From the NCBI RefSeq assembly GCF_000422565.1, contig NZ_AUMA01000011.1, positions 62,001 through 126,000 of the forward strand: a stretch of 64,000 bases of DNA, given 5' to 3'. This DNA is from Desulfovibrio aminophilus DSM 12254. GTDB taxonomy: Bacteria > Desulfobacterota > Desulfovibrionia > Desulfovibrionales > Desulfovibrionaceae. Position numbers and translations under genes: made by a program. Below are positions 50,874 through 59,420 of the stretch, in pieces. The notes under the pieces were generated by a model, which worked only from the letters and a program-made list of their open reading frames with translations, made no database searches and was not told the origin of the DNA. How positions within the stretch are numbered: position 1 is the first letter of the stretch; the number at the start of each line of letters is the position of its first letter.

Positions 50874-51127
50874 TCGTCCCGCAGGTCGTGTTCGAAGCTC
50901 TTGCCGCTCTCGGCCGCGCGGATGCTCTCGCGCAGCCGGGCCGCGTTGGCCGGGCTCTTGAGCAGGTAGGCCGTCTCGGCGATGCTGTTGTAGTCCGCCA
51001 GGGACATCATGACCACGGCCGGGGACTTGCGGCGGGTGATGATCACCGGTTCGTGGGAGTCGCAGACCGCCTCCATGGTGGCCGCGAGGTTCTTCCGGGC
51101 GTCGGTGTAGGTGATGGCTTCGGGCAT
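50870..51127 (-). CDS. yefM: YefM/Phd-type antitoxin
   Basis: An 85-aa antitoxin and autorepressor. YefM motif: AITYTDARKNLAATMEAVCDSHEPVIITRRKSPAVVMMSLADYNSIAETAYLLKSPANAARLRESI. The C-terminal acidic part binds YoeB. AGGAGG precedes its ATG. Its promoter and operators lie at 51145-51180. The pair lies between terminase-linked genes and the flavodiiron gene as part of the prophage cargo. Confidence 0.95.
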   Translation of the reverse strand: MPEAITYTDARKNLAATMEAVCDSHEPVIITRRKSPAVVMMSLADYNSIAETAYLLKSPANAARLRESIRAAESGKSFEHDLRDE

Positions 51128-51144
51128 GTTCGCGCCTCCTGTTC

Positions 51145-51180
51145 TGTACAGTAAATAGTACAGGATCAGGAGGAGGTCAA
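51145..51180 (-). promoter_or_regulatory. yefM-yoeB promoter and YefM operator
   Basis: Minus-strand -35 TTGACC (51180-51175), 17-nt spacer, -10 TATTTA (51157-51152). Motifs TGTACA (51145-51150) and AGTACA (51157-51162) have starts 12 bp apart, the arrangement of the E. coli yefM operator (TGTACA cores 12 bp apart). The operator overlaps the -10, and the -35 is inside the end of the zinc-protein gene. Confidence 0.75.
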
Positions 51181-51420
51181 GTGAAGCGTCTCATGCTCCA
51201 CCTCGATCGACTTCACGCTCCGTCCCAGCTTTCCCAGCAGGCAGGCCGGGTTGGGGCATTTGTGGTAGCGCACGCGCGCGTTCCCGCTCCAGGGCATGGT
51301 CTTGTACACCGGCAGATGCTCGGTCCCGCACACCGGGCACACGGCCCCGAGCCGGGGCGAGTAGTCCACGCCGTTCTGCGCCCGGGCCAGGGCGGCCACC
51401 ACGGCTTCCTCCGCGCTCAT
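51166..51420 (-). CDS. Ogr/Delta-like zinc-binding protein
   Basis: An 84-aa protein with four cysteines in two pairs (CPVC, and CPNPAC) within the pattern CPVCGTEHLPVYKTMPWSGNARVRYHKCPNPACLLGKLGRSVKSIE. The spacing and RYHxCxNxxC match Ogr/Delta-type phage late-gene activators. It is encoded by the leftward late operon immediately after the large terminase (ATGA overlap), so it could activate promoters of the downstream structural genes (inference). It could also be an uncharacterised zinc ribbon. Confidence 0.62.
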   Translation of the reverse strand: MSAEEAVVAALARAQNGVDYSPRLGAVCPVCGTEHLPVYKTMPWSGNARVRYHKCPNPACLLGKLGRSVKSIEVEHETLHLTSS

Positions 51421-53306
51421 CGCTCCTCTCCGGTGTAAGGGTTGATCCCGCCTGTCCGCTCGGGCTGGGGCCGGGCCTGCCGGGTCTCCAGCTCCCTGTC
51501 CCGCCGGATCACGTACTGCAGGCTCGGGGACCAGGAGCCGTCGGCGCAGGCGTGGGCCAGCACCGTGGCGTCCAGGTAGTGGTTGTCCTTGTGCAGCCGC
51601 TCCCAGCGCATTTTGCCGTCGCGGCCGCGCACCAGGCGTTCGGCGGTCATCTGGCGGATGAACTCCTCGTGTTCGTCCGGCTCCCAGACCCCGTCCCGCT
51701 CGGTGAGCTCGTAGAGCCGGGCGGGCTGGCGCGCGTCCTGGCTCAGGCGGCCGAAGACCAGGGCCTTGAGGTAGGAGACGTCCAGGAGGTAGAGCGTCAG
51801 GCCGCCCGGGATGGGCCGCTTGGACTTGGGCATCTTGTCGACCACGGTGAAGCGCACCGGCGTCTGGCTCGGCCTGGACAGGCCCTTGGTTCCGAAAAGA
51901 CGGGGCCCGCCGCTCGCGCGCAGGAAGGCGTAGGCCTCCTCCGTGCGGGTGAGCAGACCCGGGTCCGTGCGGCCGCCGCCGGTGTCCAGGGCCGCGCGCC
52001 AGATGGAGAGCTCCCCCCCGCCCTCGCGGGGATAGGCGGTCTCGTGGACCAGGGCCAGGACGTCCTCGAAGTCCCGCAGCCTGCCGTAGTCGATGAGCCA
52101 GGAGCGCAGGCCCTCGGCCCAGGCCCAGACCGTGAAGAAGAAGCTCCGCTTCTGCATGTCGATGCCGCAGGTGAGCGCCACGGCCTCGCGCGGCGCGATG
52201 CGGGCCTTCAGGTCCGGCTCGCGCAGCTCCAGCAGGGCGTTTTTCTCGGGTGCGATCTCGGCGGCCAGATAGGGTTCGGCCCAGTAGCCGTTGGCGTAGG
52301 CCTGCTTCATGTCCGGAGAGTCGGTGGCCTCGGCCCGCAGCTTGGCGGCCAGGATCTGCGACAGGCTCACGTTGCGGGAGAGGATGGCCGGGAGGTGGAA
52401 GGCGATCTTGCGCGGCCGCTCCACGGGCTCCTCGGCGGCCCAGCGTCCGGCGGACACGGCCACGTCGCGGGCATGGTCGGTCCAGAGATAGCCGCAGAGG
52501 CCGCACTTGTAGCGCGCCAGCCGCTTGCGCTCGATCTCGGCCGGGTCCTTGGACTCCCGGCAGACGAGCCCGGACTCGTTCAGGACCTGGAAGCGCATGC
52601 ACGAGGGACAGCGGGCCTCGAAGCGCCGCAGCTCGTCCACGTACTCGTAGCCGCCGTCCTCGCGCCGGGCCATGGCGAAGCAGATCGAGCTGCCCTCGTC
52701 GCCCACGGGCTTGCTGACCCGCAGGACCTTGCTCTTGTGCGAATAGGAACGGGTGCGTTCGAGGAAGTCCAGGACCGGCACGCCCTGGCCCGCCACCTGC
52801 CGGTAGAGGTCCTCCTCGTCCAGGAAGAGATCCTGCACCGAGATCGAGGCCCGCTGGGCTGGGCTCTGGGCGCTGGAGAGATAGAGGGCCGAGCCGTCGC
52901 GGAAACGCACCTGGCCGCCGGAGATCTTGCCCAGGAGTTCGCGCACCGGGCGGCAGGCCCGGAACATGGGCTTGAGCTTGGCGTCCGTGACCTTGCGCAG
53001 GGTCTCGTCGTCGGGCATGCCGAGCATGCGCGGCCCGGGGCGCATGTCCACGGCGTAGGACAGGCAGGCGTACATGGCCAGGGTCTTGCCGGTCTGGGGC
53101 GCGCCGCGAACGAGCACCTCCTCCACCCCGGGTTCGCCCCAGGTGTCCATGATGCCCGGCAGATAGGGGTTCACGTCCAGGCGGAAGCGGCCGCCGCGAA
53201 AGGGGCCGTCCGGGATCACGAGGTGCGCGGCGGCCCAGCGCGAAACCGGGATGCGCGGCCTGCGCCGGAACACGTGGCGCTCGCCCGGGGTGAAGCTGAA
53301 GATCAC
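51417..53306 (-). CDS. Terminase large subunit (GpA family)
   Basis: A 629-aa DNA packaging ATPase/nuclease. Walker A GAPQTGKT at 68-75, Walker B-like LFLDEED near 160-166, a zinc-ribbon-like Cys set (C233, C236, C268, C271) and the nuclease Asp of CGIDMQKR (about 383) are visible. It is homologous to lambda gpA. The start is the GTG at 53306, overlapping the small subunit stop (GTGA); a longer in-frame extension upstream only shadows the small subunit gene. Confidence 0.94.
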   Translation of the reverse strand: MIFSFTPGERHVFRRRPRIPVSRWAAAHLVIPDGPFRGGRFRLDVNPYLPGIMDTWGEPGVEEVLVRGAPQTGKTLAMYACLSYAVDMRPGPRMLGMPDDETLRKVTDAKLKPMFRACRPVRELLGKISGGQVRFRDGSALYLSSAQSPAQRASISVQDLFLDEEDLYRQVAGQGVPVLDFLERTRSYSHKSKVLRVSKPVGDEGSSICFAMARREDGGYEYVDELRRFEARCPSCMRFQVLNESGLVCRESKDPAEIERKRLARYKCGLCGYLWTDHARDVAVSAGRWAAEEPVERPRKIAFHLPAILSRNVSLSQILAAKLRAEATDSPDMKQAYANGYWAEPYLAAEIAPEKNALLELREPDLKARIAPREAVALTCGIDMQKRSFFFTVWAWAEGLRSWLIDYGRLRDFEDVLALVHETAYPREGGGELSIWRAALDTGGGRTDPGLLTRTEEAYAFLRASGGPRLFGTKGLSRPSQTPVRFTVVDKMPKSKRPIPGGLTLYLLDVSYLKALVFGRLSQDARQPARLYELTERDGVWEPDEHEEFIRQMTAERLVRGRDGKMRWERLHKDNHYLDATVLAHACADGSWSPSLQYVIRRDRELETRQARPQPERTGGINPYTGEER

Positions 53307-54049
53307 GGCCGCGTCTCCTCCTCCGCCGGGGCGGGCTCTTCCTGGTCCGGCGCCGTGAACTCGCGGTCCTGGCTCCAGGCGTCCATCCAGTCGGCGGTCC
53401 GCTCGTTCCACCACTGGACCAGCTCGGGCAGGCGGCCCTCATCGCCGGCCACCAGGGCGATGATCTCGCCGCCCAGGCGGTGGATGAAGCCCTCCACCTC
53501 GGACTTGAAGAACATGGCCCGGGCCGCCAGCTCCTGTTCGTGCTCCGCGCGGGGCATGAGCAGGCCTTGTTCGCGTTGGAGCTTGAGGCGCTGGCGCTCG
53601 GCCTGCACGACCTTGAGGTCCGCGTCGGCGGCCAGCTTCTGGGCCGCGGCCTGGTTCCCGGCGCGGTCCCCGGCACGGGCCAGGGGGGTGAGGTGCGTGG
53701 CCGCGTAGGCCAGCAAAACCCCGGCCTCGAACACGCCCTCGGTGTTGGGCGTGACCCGGCCCGCGCGCGCGTCCTTGTTGAACTTGGACTTGCCGATCTT
53801 GAAGCCCTGGGCCGTGAGGAAATCCACGGCGTCGAGCTGGGTCTTGAACACGCGGCCGGAATTCGTGGGGGCCTGCAGGCGCGCGGTCTCGGTCTCCACC
53901 GCCGCCCGCGCCCGGTTGAAGGCGCTGATGTTCTCCTGCGAGGGGTCTTCCTTCATGCGGCGCTTGGCCTCCTCCTTGGCCCTGAGCAGAAAGGCCAGGT
54001 CGTTTTCCGCGCTCTTCTCGGCCAGGGCCAGGAGATTCTGCTCAGGCAT
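53303..54049 (-). CDS. Terminase small subunit (Nu1-like)
   Basis: A 248-aa DNA-recognition subunit for packaging. It contains a winged-helix-like segment near 65-115 (FKTQLDAVDFLTAQGFKIGKSKFNKDARAGRVTPNTEGVFEAGVLLAYAATHL), typical of Nu1/gp3-like proteins. A helical part follows (VQAERQRLKLQREQGLLMPRAEHEQELAARAMFFKSEVEGFIHRL). GGGAGG precedes the ATG at 54049, which overlaps the methylase end by 8 nt. Next gene is the large subunit. Confidence 0.85.
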   Translation of the reverse strand: MPEQNLLALAEKSAENDLAFLLRAKEEAKRRMKEDPSQENISAFNRARAAVETETARLQAPTNSGRVFKTQLDAVDFLTAQGFKIGKSKFNKDARAGRVTPNTEGVFEAGVLLAYAATHLTPLARAGDRAGNQAAAQKLAADADLKVVQAERQRLKLQREQGLLMPRAEHEQELAARAMFFKSEVEGFIHRLGGEIIALVAGDEGRLPELVQWWNERTADWMDAWSQDREFTAPDQEEPAPAEEETRP

Positions 54050-55406
54050 GGGCCACCTCCCCGAGGCGCTCGGCCCCGATCTCGTCGAAGGCCGCCCCGC
54101 CCTCAAGCGCGGCGGTTCCTCCCGAGTATTCCTGCCAGCGCCGCACGATGACGTCGGCGAAGCGCGGATCCAGTTCCATGGTGTCGCACCTGCGGCCTAG
54201 CCGCTCGCAGGCCATGAGCGTGGTCCCCGAACCGCCGCAGGGGTCCAGCACGAGCCCGCCGCGCGGGCTGCTGTTGGCCACCTGGCGTTCCACCAGGGCC
54301 ACGGGTTTCATGGTCGGGTGCAGCTCGGACCGGGCGGGCTTGGGCACGCTCAGCACGGTTCCGGGGATCTCCTCGACCACCACGTCCCGGCCCCGGATGA
54401 GCAGCACGGCGTCGCCGGTGGCCACCTGCCAGACTCCGTCCCCGGCCGGGAGCACGGTGTCCCCCGCGAAGCGCTCCAGAAGCGTGGTCTGCTTGCGGTC
54501 CCCGTACCAGCGGTGCCGGGCCGTGGGTTTCCAGCCGTAGAGAATGGGCTCGTGCTGCCAATGGTAGTCGCCCCGGCCAAGAACCATCTGGTGCTTGCGC
54601 CAGATGAGGCAGGCGGACAGACGGAACCCGGCCCGCTCGAAGGCCCGCCGGAAGGCCAGCCCGCCCCCGGCCTCTGAATGCGCGACGTAGACGGCCCCGC
54701 CGTCCGCGAGGGCCTCCCAGGCGCGAGAGAAGAGCGCGTCGAGAAAGGCCTCGAAGGCCGGCTCGCCCATGCTGTCGTTCCTGATCTTCCCGGCCTTGCC
54801 CGTGTAGTCCACGTTGTAGGGCGGATCGGTCCAGACCATGTCCGCGCGCTCGCCGTCCAGCAGGCGGGCCAGGTCCACGGTTCGGGTGGAGTCGCCGCAG
54901 AGCAGCCGGTGCCGTCCGAGGATCCAGAGGTCGCCAGGGCGGCTCACCGGATCCACTGGAACCTCGGGAGCGGCGTCCGGGTCAGCGCCGTCTTCCGGGG
55001 CCAGGCCCAGGAGGAAGGCGTCCAGCTCGCGGTCCTCGAAGCCGGTGAGCCGCAGATCGGCCCCCAGGTCGCGCAGCCCGGCCAGCTCCACCCGCAGGCC
55101 GTCCTCGTCCCATTCGGCCCAGGTGGCGGAGCGGTTGACCAGGATCCGGAAGGTGCGCACCTGGGTCGGCGTGAGATCGTCGGCAGGAATCACCGGCACC
55201 TGGGACAGGCCCAGGGCCAGGGCGGCCTTGAGCCGCAGGTGGCCGTCCACGATCTCGCCGTCGCCCCGGATCAGGAGCGGCACGCGGAAGCCGAAGGTCC
55301 GCAGGGTCTCGGCCATGCGCGGCACGGCCGCATCGTTGCGGCGCAGTTCTCGATCCACGGGGCGCAGTCGTTCCACGGGCCAGTACTCGATCTTGAGGTT
55401 TTCCAT
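54042..55406 (-). CDS. ParB-nuclease-like/DNA methyltransferase fusion
   Basis: A 454-aa protein. Residues about 1-110 are a ParB/sulfiredoxin-like domain (KIEYWPVERLRPVDRELRRNDAAVPRMAETLRTFGFRVPLLIRGDGEIVDGHLRLKAALALG). The C-terminal part is a beta-class amino-methyltransferase with motif IV DPPYN near 194 and SAM motif DPCGGSGTT near 386 (IV before I). It would methylate adenine N6 or cytosine N4 in phage DNA, possibly against host restriction or to mark packaging sites. It lies just upstream of the terminase genes in the same operon. Target site unknown. Confidence 0.88.
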   Translation of the reverse strand: MENLKIEYWPVERLRPVDRELRRNDAAVPRMAETLRTFGFRVPLLIRGDGEIVDGHLRLKAALALGLSQVPVIPADDLTPTQVRTFRILVNRSATWAEWDEDGLRVELAGLRDLGADLRLTGFEDRELDAFLLGLAPEDGADPDAAPEVPVDPVSRPGDLWILGRHRLLCGDSTRTVDLARLLDGERADMVWTDPPYNVDYTGKAGKIRNDSMGEPAFEAFLDALFSRAWEALADGGAVYVAHSEAGGGLAFRRAFERAGFRLSACLIWRKHQMVLGRGDYHWQHEPILYGWKPTARHRWYGDRKQTTLLERFAGDTVLPAGDGVWQVATGDAVLLIRGRDVVVEEIPGTVLSVPKPARSELHPTMKPVALVERQVANSSPRGGLVLDPCGGSGTTLMACERLGRRCDTMELDPRFADVIVRRWQEYSGGTAALEGGAAFDEIGAERLGEVAHA

Positions 55407-55530
55407 CCGCCAGCTTCCTGTTATTCCTCGGCTCTCTCATGCGAGGGTTGGGATTCGTCCTGGTCGGATGCGCATTCATCCGGTCGCCCTCGGGAGCGGC
55501 AACTCCCGGGGGCAGCCCTCACCCCTGCCG

Positions 55531-56947
55531 CTAGAAATTCCACCAGTGCAGCACCGCGTCCGGGTGGCTCGCGATGTATTCCCGGATTTCGGTGCAGATG
55601 TAGGTCAGCTCCCAGGCGCGCCGGTACGGCTCGGCGTTGGCCCGCTGCCATTCCTCCGGGGCCCGCAGCCGGGTCTGGCGGCCGCGCTTGTCGATGCGCA
55701 GGGAACCGGCGCGCAGCAGGCCCCGCAGTTCGTCCACCAGGCTCCGCAGCGCCAGGATTTCCGGCGCGATCTCGACCCTGGGCTCCGGCTCCCGGGCCGC
55801 CTGGGGCGGCTCCTTCGAAATCCTCGGCCCAGATTCGGAGGTTCCCAGGGTCAGGGCCGGAGGCAGACCCGCCCGGACCCACTGGCGCAGGTCGCAGCCG
55901 AGCTTGACCGCGTCGCCGGGGTCCTTGCCCTCGGGCACGGGCCAGCGCCGGGCCTGGGGGTACGTCTCCCGCCACCAGGACCAGCCCCGAGCCCCGGCCT
56001 CGTCGAAGTCCAGGGCCACCAGGATGCGCAGGGCCCGGGACAGGACCGCGTGCGCCGCGGCGTCCGGCCGCCCGGCATTGGTCAGCACGGCGCAGGCCGT
56101 GACCAGGTCGCCGGCGGCAAAGGCCACGGCCAGGGCGTCCAGTTCGGCCTCCACCACGACCACGGCCCGGGGATCGTCTCCGGCCAGGAGCGCGGGCATG
56201 GCCGAGCCCTCCACGACCATGTACTTGTCGCCCCAGGCGGCCGCGTCCTCGTCGGAGCGCCGCACCCGCAGGCGCAGGGGCGCGCCCTGGGCGTCGAAGG
56301 CCGGAATGAGGATCCCGCGCGGCAGGAACAGGGTGCGCTTGAGCGTGACGGTCCCGTCCTGGGCGGTCTTTTTCCGGGGTTCCAGGGCCCCAGGCCGAGC
56401 GGGCTCGGATCAGGCCCATGCGTCCCGGCTCGCCCTCCAGGAAGCCCAGGGAGAAGCGCGCGGCGGCCTCCGGCGGCAGGCCCCGGGCCGTGAGCCAGGC
56501 CTGGGCCTCGGGATGGGCCGGTAGCGCGGCCGCGGCCTTTTCCACCAGGGCGGCGGCACGCCGCCGCCAGAGGTCCGCCGGGCCCTCCGTGGCGCGGGGC
56601 TCGAAGGCCGGACGCCGGGGGGCTCGGGGCGGCGTCGGCAAGCCGCCGGAGCGCCGGGCGGGCGGTTCCAGCCGCAGGGCCTTGCAGGCCTCGGCGAAGC
56701 CCAGACCCTCCACGTCCTGCAGGTACTGGAGCGCGTCCCCTCCCTGGCCGCAGCGGCGGCAGTACCAGGTGCCGGGGATCCCGGCCTTGGCGCAGGCCGG
56801 GCCGCCCTCCTGGACAGGCCAGACCAGGAAGCGGTCCCGGCCGCCGCACAAGGGGCAGGGACCGGCGTATTCGCCGCCGTGGGTGGCCGCCCTGTAGCGG
56901 GGCTCCAGTCCACGGGAACGGAGACGCTCGATCAGCCCGAATGACAT
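55531..56947 (-). pseudogene. Frameshifted zinc-finger/TOPRIM DNA primase
   Basis: The start at 56947 (GGGAGG 6 nt upstream) gives a CHC2-type zinc finger (CPLCGG...WYCRRCG, about 30-66) and a helical region, then the frame breaks. The continuation with the TOPRIM domain (RTLFLPRGILIPAFDAQGAPLRLRVRR...VVVVEAELDALAVAF...ILVALDFDEAG) is in the next frame, ending at 55531. The break is at about 56385-56391 in GGGGCCC; removing one C joins SAWG to LEPRKKTAQDG. The rejoined primase is about 470 aa. Sequencing error or real loss cannot be told apart here. Confidence 0.85.
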
Positions 56948-57194
56948 GCCGAACCTCCCAAAAGCTCCCTTTTCATTTTTTCTTATTTATTTGTTTTTAT
57001 TATTAAAATATTAATATTGGGATAATGGACAATCGCATGTCGTTATGACGTACAGGGTAAAATGCTCTCAACGCGTCCGCGAAAAGAACTACCGCGAAAG
57101 GTCCCACCGTCCCATTTTGACGCGAAACGCAACTTTTCCAGGATGTTGAACCATCCGCAGGGCGGCAAAACATGGGAACTTCCGGGACCTTCGC
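56948..57194. promoter_or_regulatory. Intergenic region with AT-rich tract and CGCGAAA repeats: candidate promoter/origin
   Basis: Between the primase start and the helicase stop. The AT-rich part (56970-57020) is very A/T-dense in a GC-rich genome. A weak leftward promoter is possible (TTGTCC 57033-57028, TATTTT 57011-57006). Three CGCGAAA repeats at 57078, 57093 and 57121 resemble iterons. The combination beside two replication genes suggests a phage origin. Confidence 0.4.
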
Positions 57195-58826
57195 CTAGTC
57201 AAAGAGCTTCCTCCGCTTCTTGCCCTCGGGCTTGGACTCCTTTTCCTTCTCCGCGTCCTCGGCCATCTCGGCCTCCACCGACTCCAGAAGGCGGACGCCC
57301 AGATAGACCATGGAACCGGACTTCTTCCTGGGGACGCCCTTCCTGGTCATCACGTCCCCGAAGCGCCTGGGGCTGTAGGAGTAGGAGGAGTCCACGTTCT
57401 TGTGCAGCCACCAGTTGAAGGCCTGCAGCAGCGCGCTGGCCCCGATCCGCAGCTCCGACTCCTCGCCCTCGGGAACCCGCTCCACCTCGCAGCACTCGCG
57501 CAGGAACCGGCCCACGTCGTCGAAGGCGTCGCGCCGCTCCCGGGTGCAGGCCAGCACGGATTCCGGCGGGTTGAGGCCCTCGCGCTGGTAGGCCAGACAG
57601 CCGCGCACGAGCCAGGCCAGGATGCCCGGCAGCTCGGCCAGGAGCTTGTATTCCATCTGCGGGTCGCGTTTCCGCTCGTCCGGGGTCGTGGGCTCGTCCA
57701 CGAAGCGGATCTTCCAGGGCACGGCCAGAAGCCGGGACCAGAAGGCGTCGTCGTCGGCCTTGGCGCGCGGAATCTCGTTGGTCATCAAAAAGAGAAGATG
57801 CGTCTGCTTCCAGGTCGTGTAGAGCTTGTCCTGGAGCCCACGGGCCTGCAGATAGCCGCCGCCGGTCAGGGTCTTGATCTTCGACATGGCGAAGCGTTGG
57901 CCGTCCTCGGACTCGTTGGCGAAGGCGATGCGCTTGCCGCGCAGGGAGAGCACGTCCGGAGTCGGAGCCGAGCTGTTGCGCGGCACCCTGGAATCCAGGA
58001 GCAACTCCGTGGGAATGATGTTGGCCAGGTCCCCGCCCAGCACGGCCATGAGGGTCTTGAGCAGGGTGTCCTTCCCATTGCGGCCGCGCGTCCCATAGAA
58101 CACAAACCAGACGTGATCGTCCCGCGCTCCCAGAACCGCATAGCCGAAGACCCGCTGCAGGAAGGCCACCATGTCCCGATCCCCGTCGTGGCAGGAGAGG
58201 AGGAATTGCTCCCACTGCGGACAGGGCACGTCGATTCCCTGCCAGTCGATGGGGCTGGCGTTGAGGATGTAGTCCTCGGGCCTGCCGGGCCGGGAATCAC
58301 CGGTGCGCAGGTCAACCACGCAGTTGTTCGTGGCCAGCAGATAGGGCTGCTGGTCCAGTTCCTCACCGGTGATCGCGAGGGGGTTGCGATTGGTGTGCGC
58401 GCAGTTGAGGAGGTTCTCGCGGCCGGAGGTGTCGCGCAGAAGCGCCACCCGTCCCAGAAGGGCCTTGCGCAACCCTTCGTTGGCCTTCTTCTCGGCGTCG
58501 GTCAGCTCCTCGGCCTGCTTGGCGAGCTTGGCCACCAGGCGGAGATACTCCTCGCAGACCGTCTCGATCTCGGCCAGGACCGTTTTCTGTTGCAGGTCTT
58601 CAGCCCAATGGTGTCCTGCCCACTTCAGATACCTCCCCCAGATGTCGACGTAGATGAAGCTGCCCCGATTGAGCGTGTTGAAGAGCAGAGCGTCGCCCAC
58701 GCGGTTGGCGCGGAAACACTGGAGGATGAACTCGTCGGACAGCGGCTCCGGAGCCTTCGCGGGCTCCTTTTCCGCCTCTTCCTTCACCCGGGCCTCGACT
58801 TTCTTTTTGATCTCGTCAGACGACAT
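57195..58826 (-). CDS. Phage P4-type helicase/primase C-terminal (D5/DUF5906-like ATPase)
   Basis: A 543-aa SF3-type helicase used in phage or plasmid replication. Residues about 45-220 form a D5-like N-terminal domain. The ATPase domain has Walker A GTRGRNGKDTLL near 244 and downstream motifs (LRGKRIAFANESEDGQRFAMSKIKTLTGG, HLLFLMTNEIPRAKADDDAFWSRLLAVPWKIRF). The C-terminus (about 430-500) contains a small winged-helix-like region. It is the first leftward gene from the right prophage end and acts with the separately encoded primase. Confidence 0.88.
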   Translation of the reverse strand: MSSDEIKKKVEARVKEEAEKEPAKAPEPLSDEFILQCFRANRVGDALLFNTLNRGSFIYVDIWGRYLKWAGHHWAEDLQQKTVLAEIETVCEEYLRLVAKLAKQAEELTDAEKKANEGLRKALLGRVALLRDTSGRENLLNCAHTNRNPLAITGEELDQQPYLLATNNCVVDLRTGDSRPGRPEDYILNASPIDWQGIDVPCPQWEQFLLSCHDGDRDMVAFLQRVFGYAVLGARDDHVWFVFYGTRGRNGKDTLLKTLMAVLGGDLANIIPTELLLDSRVPRNSSAPTPDVLSLRGKRIAFANESEDGQRFAMSKIKTLTGGGYLQARGLQDKLYTTWKQTHLLFLMTNEIPRAKADDDAFWSRLLAVPWKIRFVDEPTTPDERKRDPQMEYKLLAELPGILAWLVRGCLAYQREGLNPPESVLACTRERRDAFDDVGRFLRECCEVERVPEGEESELRIGASALLQAFNWWLHKNVDSSYSYSPRRFGDVMTRKGVPRKKSGSMVYLGVRLLESVEAEMAEDAEKEKESKPEGKKRRKLFD

Positions 58827-59215
58827 GGGTCACTCCCTGGGCTTCCGTTTTTCCACTGAATAATTTCCGCAAAAATCCGCGACCCCTCGCGGTGTTGTCG
58901 ACCCCTGCGCCAAAGGCCCCGGGAAGGACCCGTCGCCAGGCGTCGGGCCGTGGGACCTTCTGGATAGATTCCGAGAGGAAGGGGGGACGGGGAACGCGGA
59001 GGCGCCACCCCTGGGGCACCGCGCCTCTGCGCGGCGCATCGGATGCGGGCGCTGGTGCGCCCGCTCGTTGAAGACAGGATGCAGTCCAGGGTCTGGGAGG
59101 CGGCCCTCTGGCGTTGGACCGATGTTGGACCTTCTGGTCCAAATGCCCCCGGAAAAGGGAGAGGGCAGAAGGGAAAAAGTCAATGAGACGGCGGGGTCAG
59201 AGCTGTCCCAGTGTT
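58827..59215. other. Non-coding right prophage end
   Basis: About 390 nt between the helicase start and attR. No gene is supported on either strand. It holds the paired GTTGGACC sites at 59113-59131. Presumably it holds the leftward replication promoter, but none can be defined by eye. Confidence 0.4.
59113..59131. other. Candidate integrase arm-type sites, right end
   Basis: Two copies of GTTGGACC (59113-59120, 59124-59131) separated by 3 nt, matching the pair at 16862-16881 (separated by 4 nt); the context GTTGGACCTT is shared. Located about 90 nt inside attR. Confidence 0.35.
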
Positions 59216-59262
59216 CTGTCACGTCGGAGGTCGCGAGTTCGAGTCTCGTCGGCTCCGCCAGC
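59216..59262. repeat. attR: 47-bp prophage attachment core
   Basis: Perfect copy of 16687-16733. It holds only the 3' half of tRNA-Asp (from the anticodon loop) and cannot form a tRNA. The sequence just left of it is phage DNA and the sequence right of it is host DNA, including the old tRNA terminator. Confidence 0.95.
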
Positions 59263-59270
59263 CAGAAATG

Positions 59271-59305
59271 AGCCCTTGCAATTCACTGCAAGGGCTCTTT
59301 TCTTT
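59271..59305 (+). terminator. Original host terminator of the tRNA operon
   Basis: Perfect stem AGCCCTTGCA / TGCAAGGGCT, loop ATTCAC, then CTTTTCTTT. It lies 8 nt after attR, so in the unintegrated chromosome it would directly follow tRNA-Asp. Confidence 0.85.
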
Positions 59306-59420
59306 GGTTTCCGGTTCTGGTCATTTCCCAATATATCGCATAATAATTAGAAAAAATGAGATTCATGCCGCCAAATGATTTATCTCGATTGGTGATGCCG
59401 GCGGTTGCGCGGGCGGTGAG

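Noticed and set aside
59216-59262. Second tRNA-Asp gene at the right end
   Set aside because: Only the 3' half from the anticodon loop is present; the 5' half is phage sequence that cannot pair.
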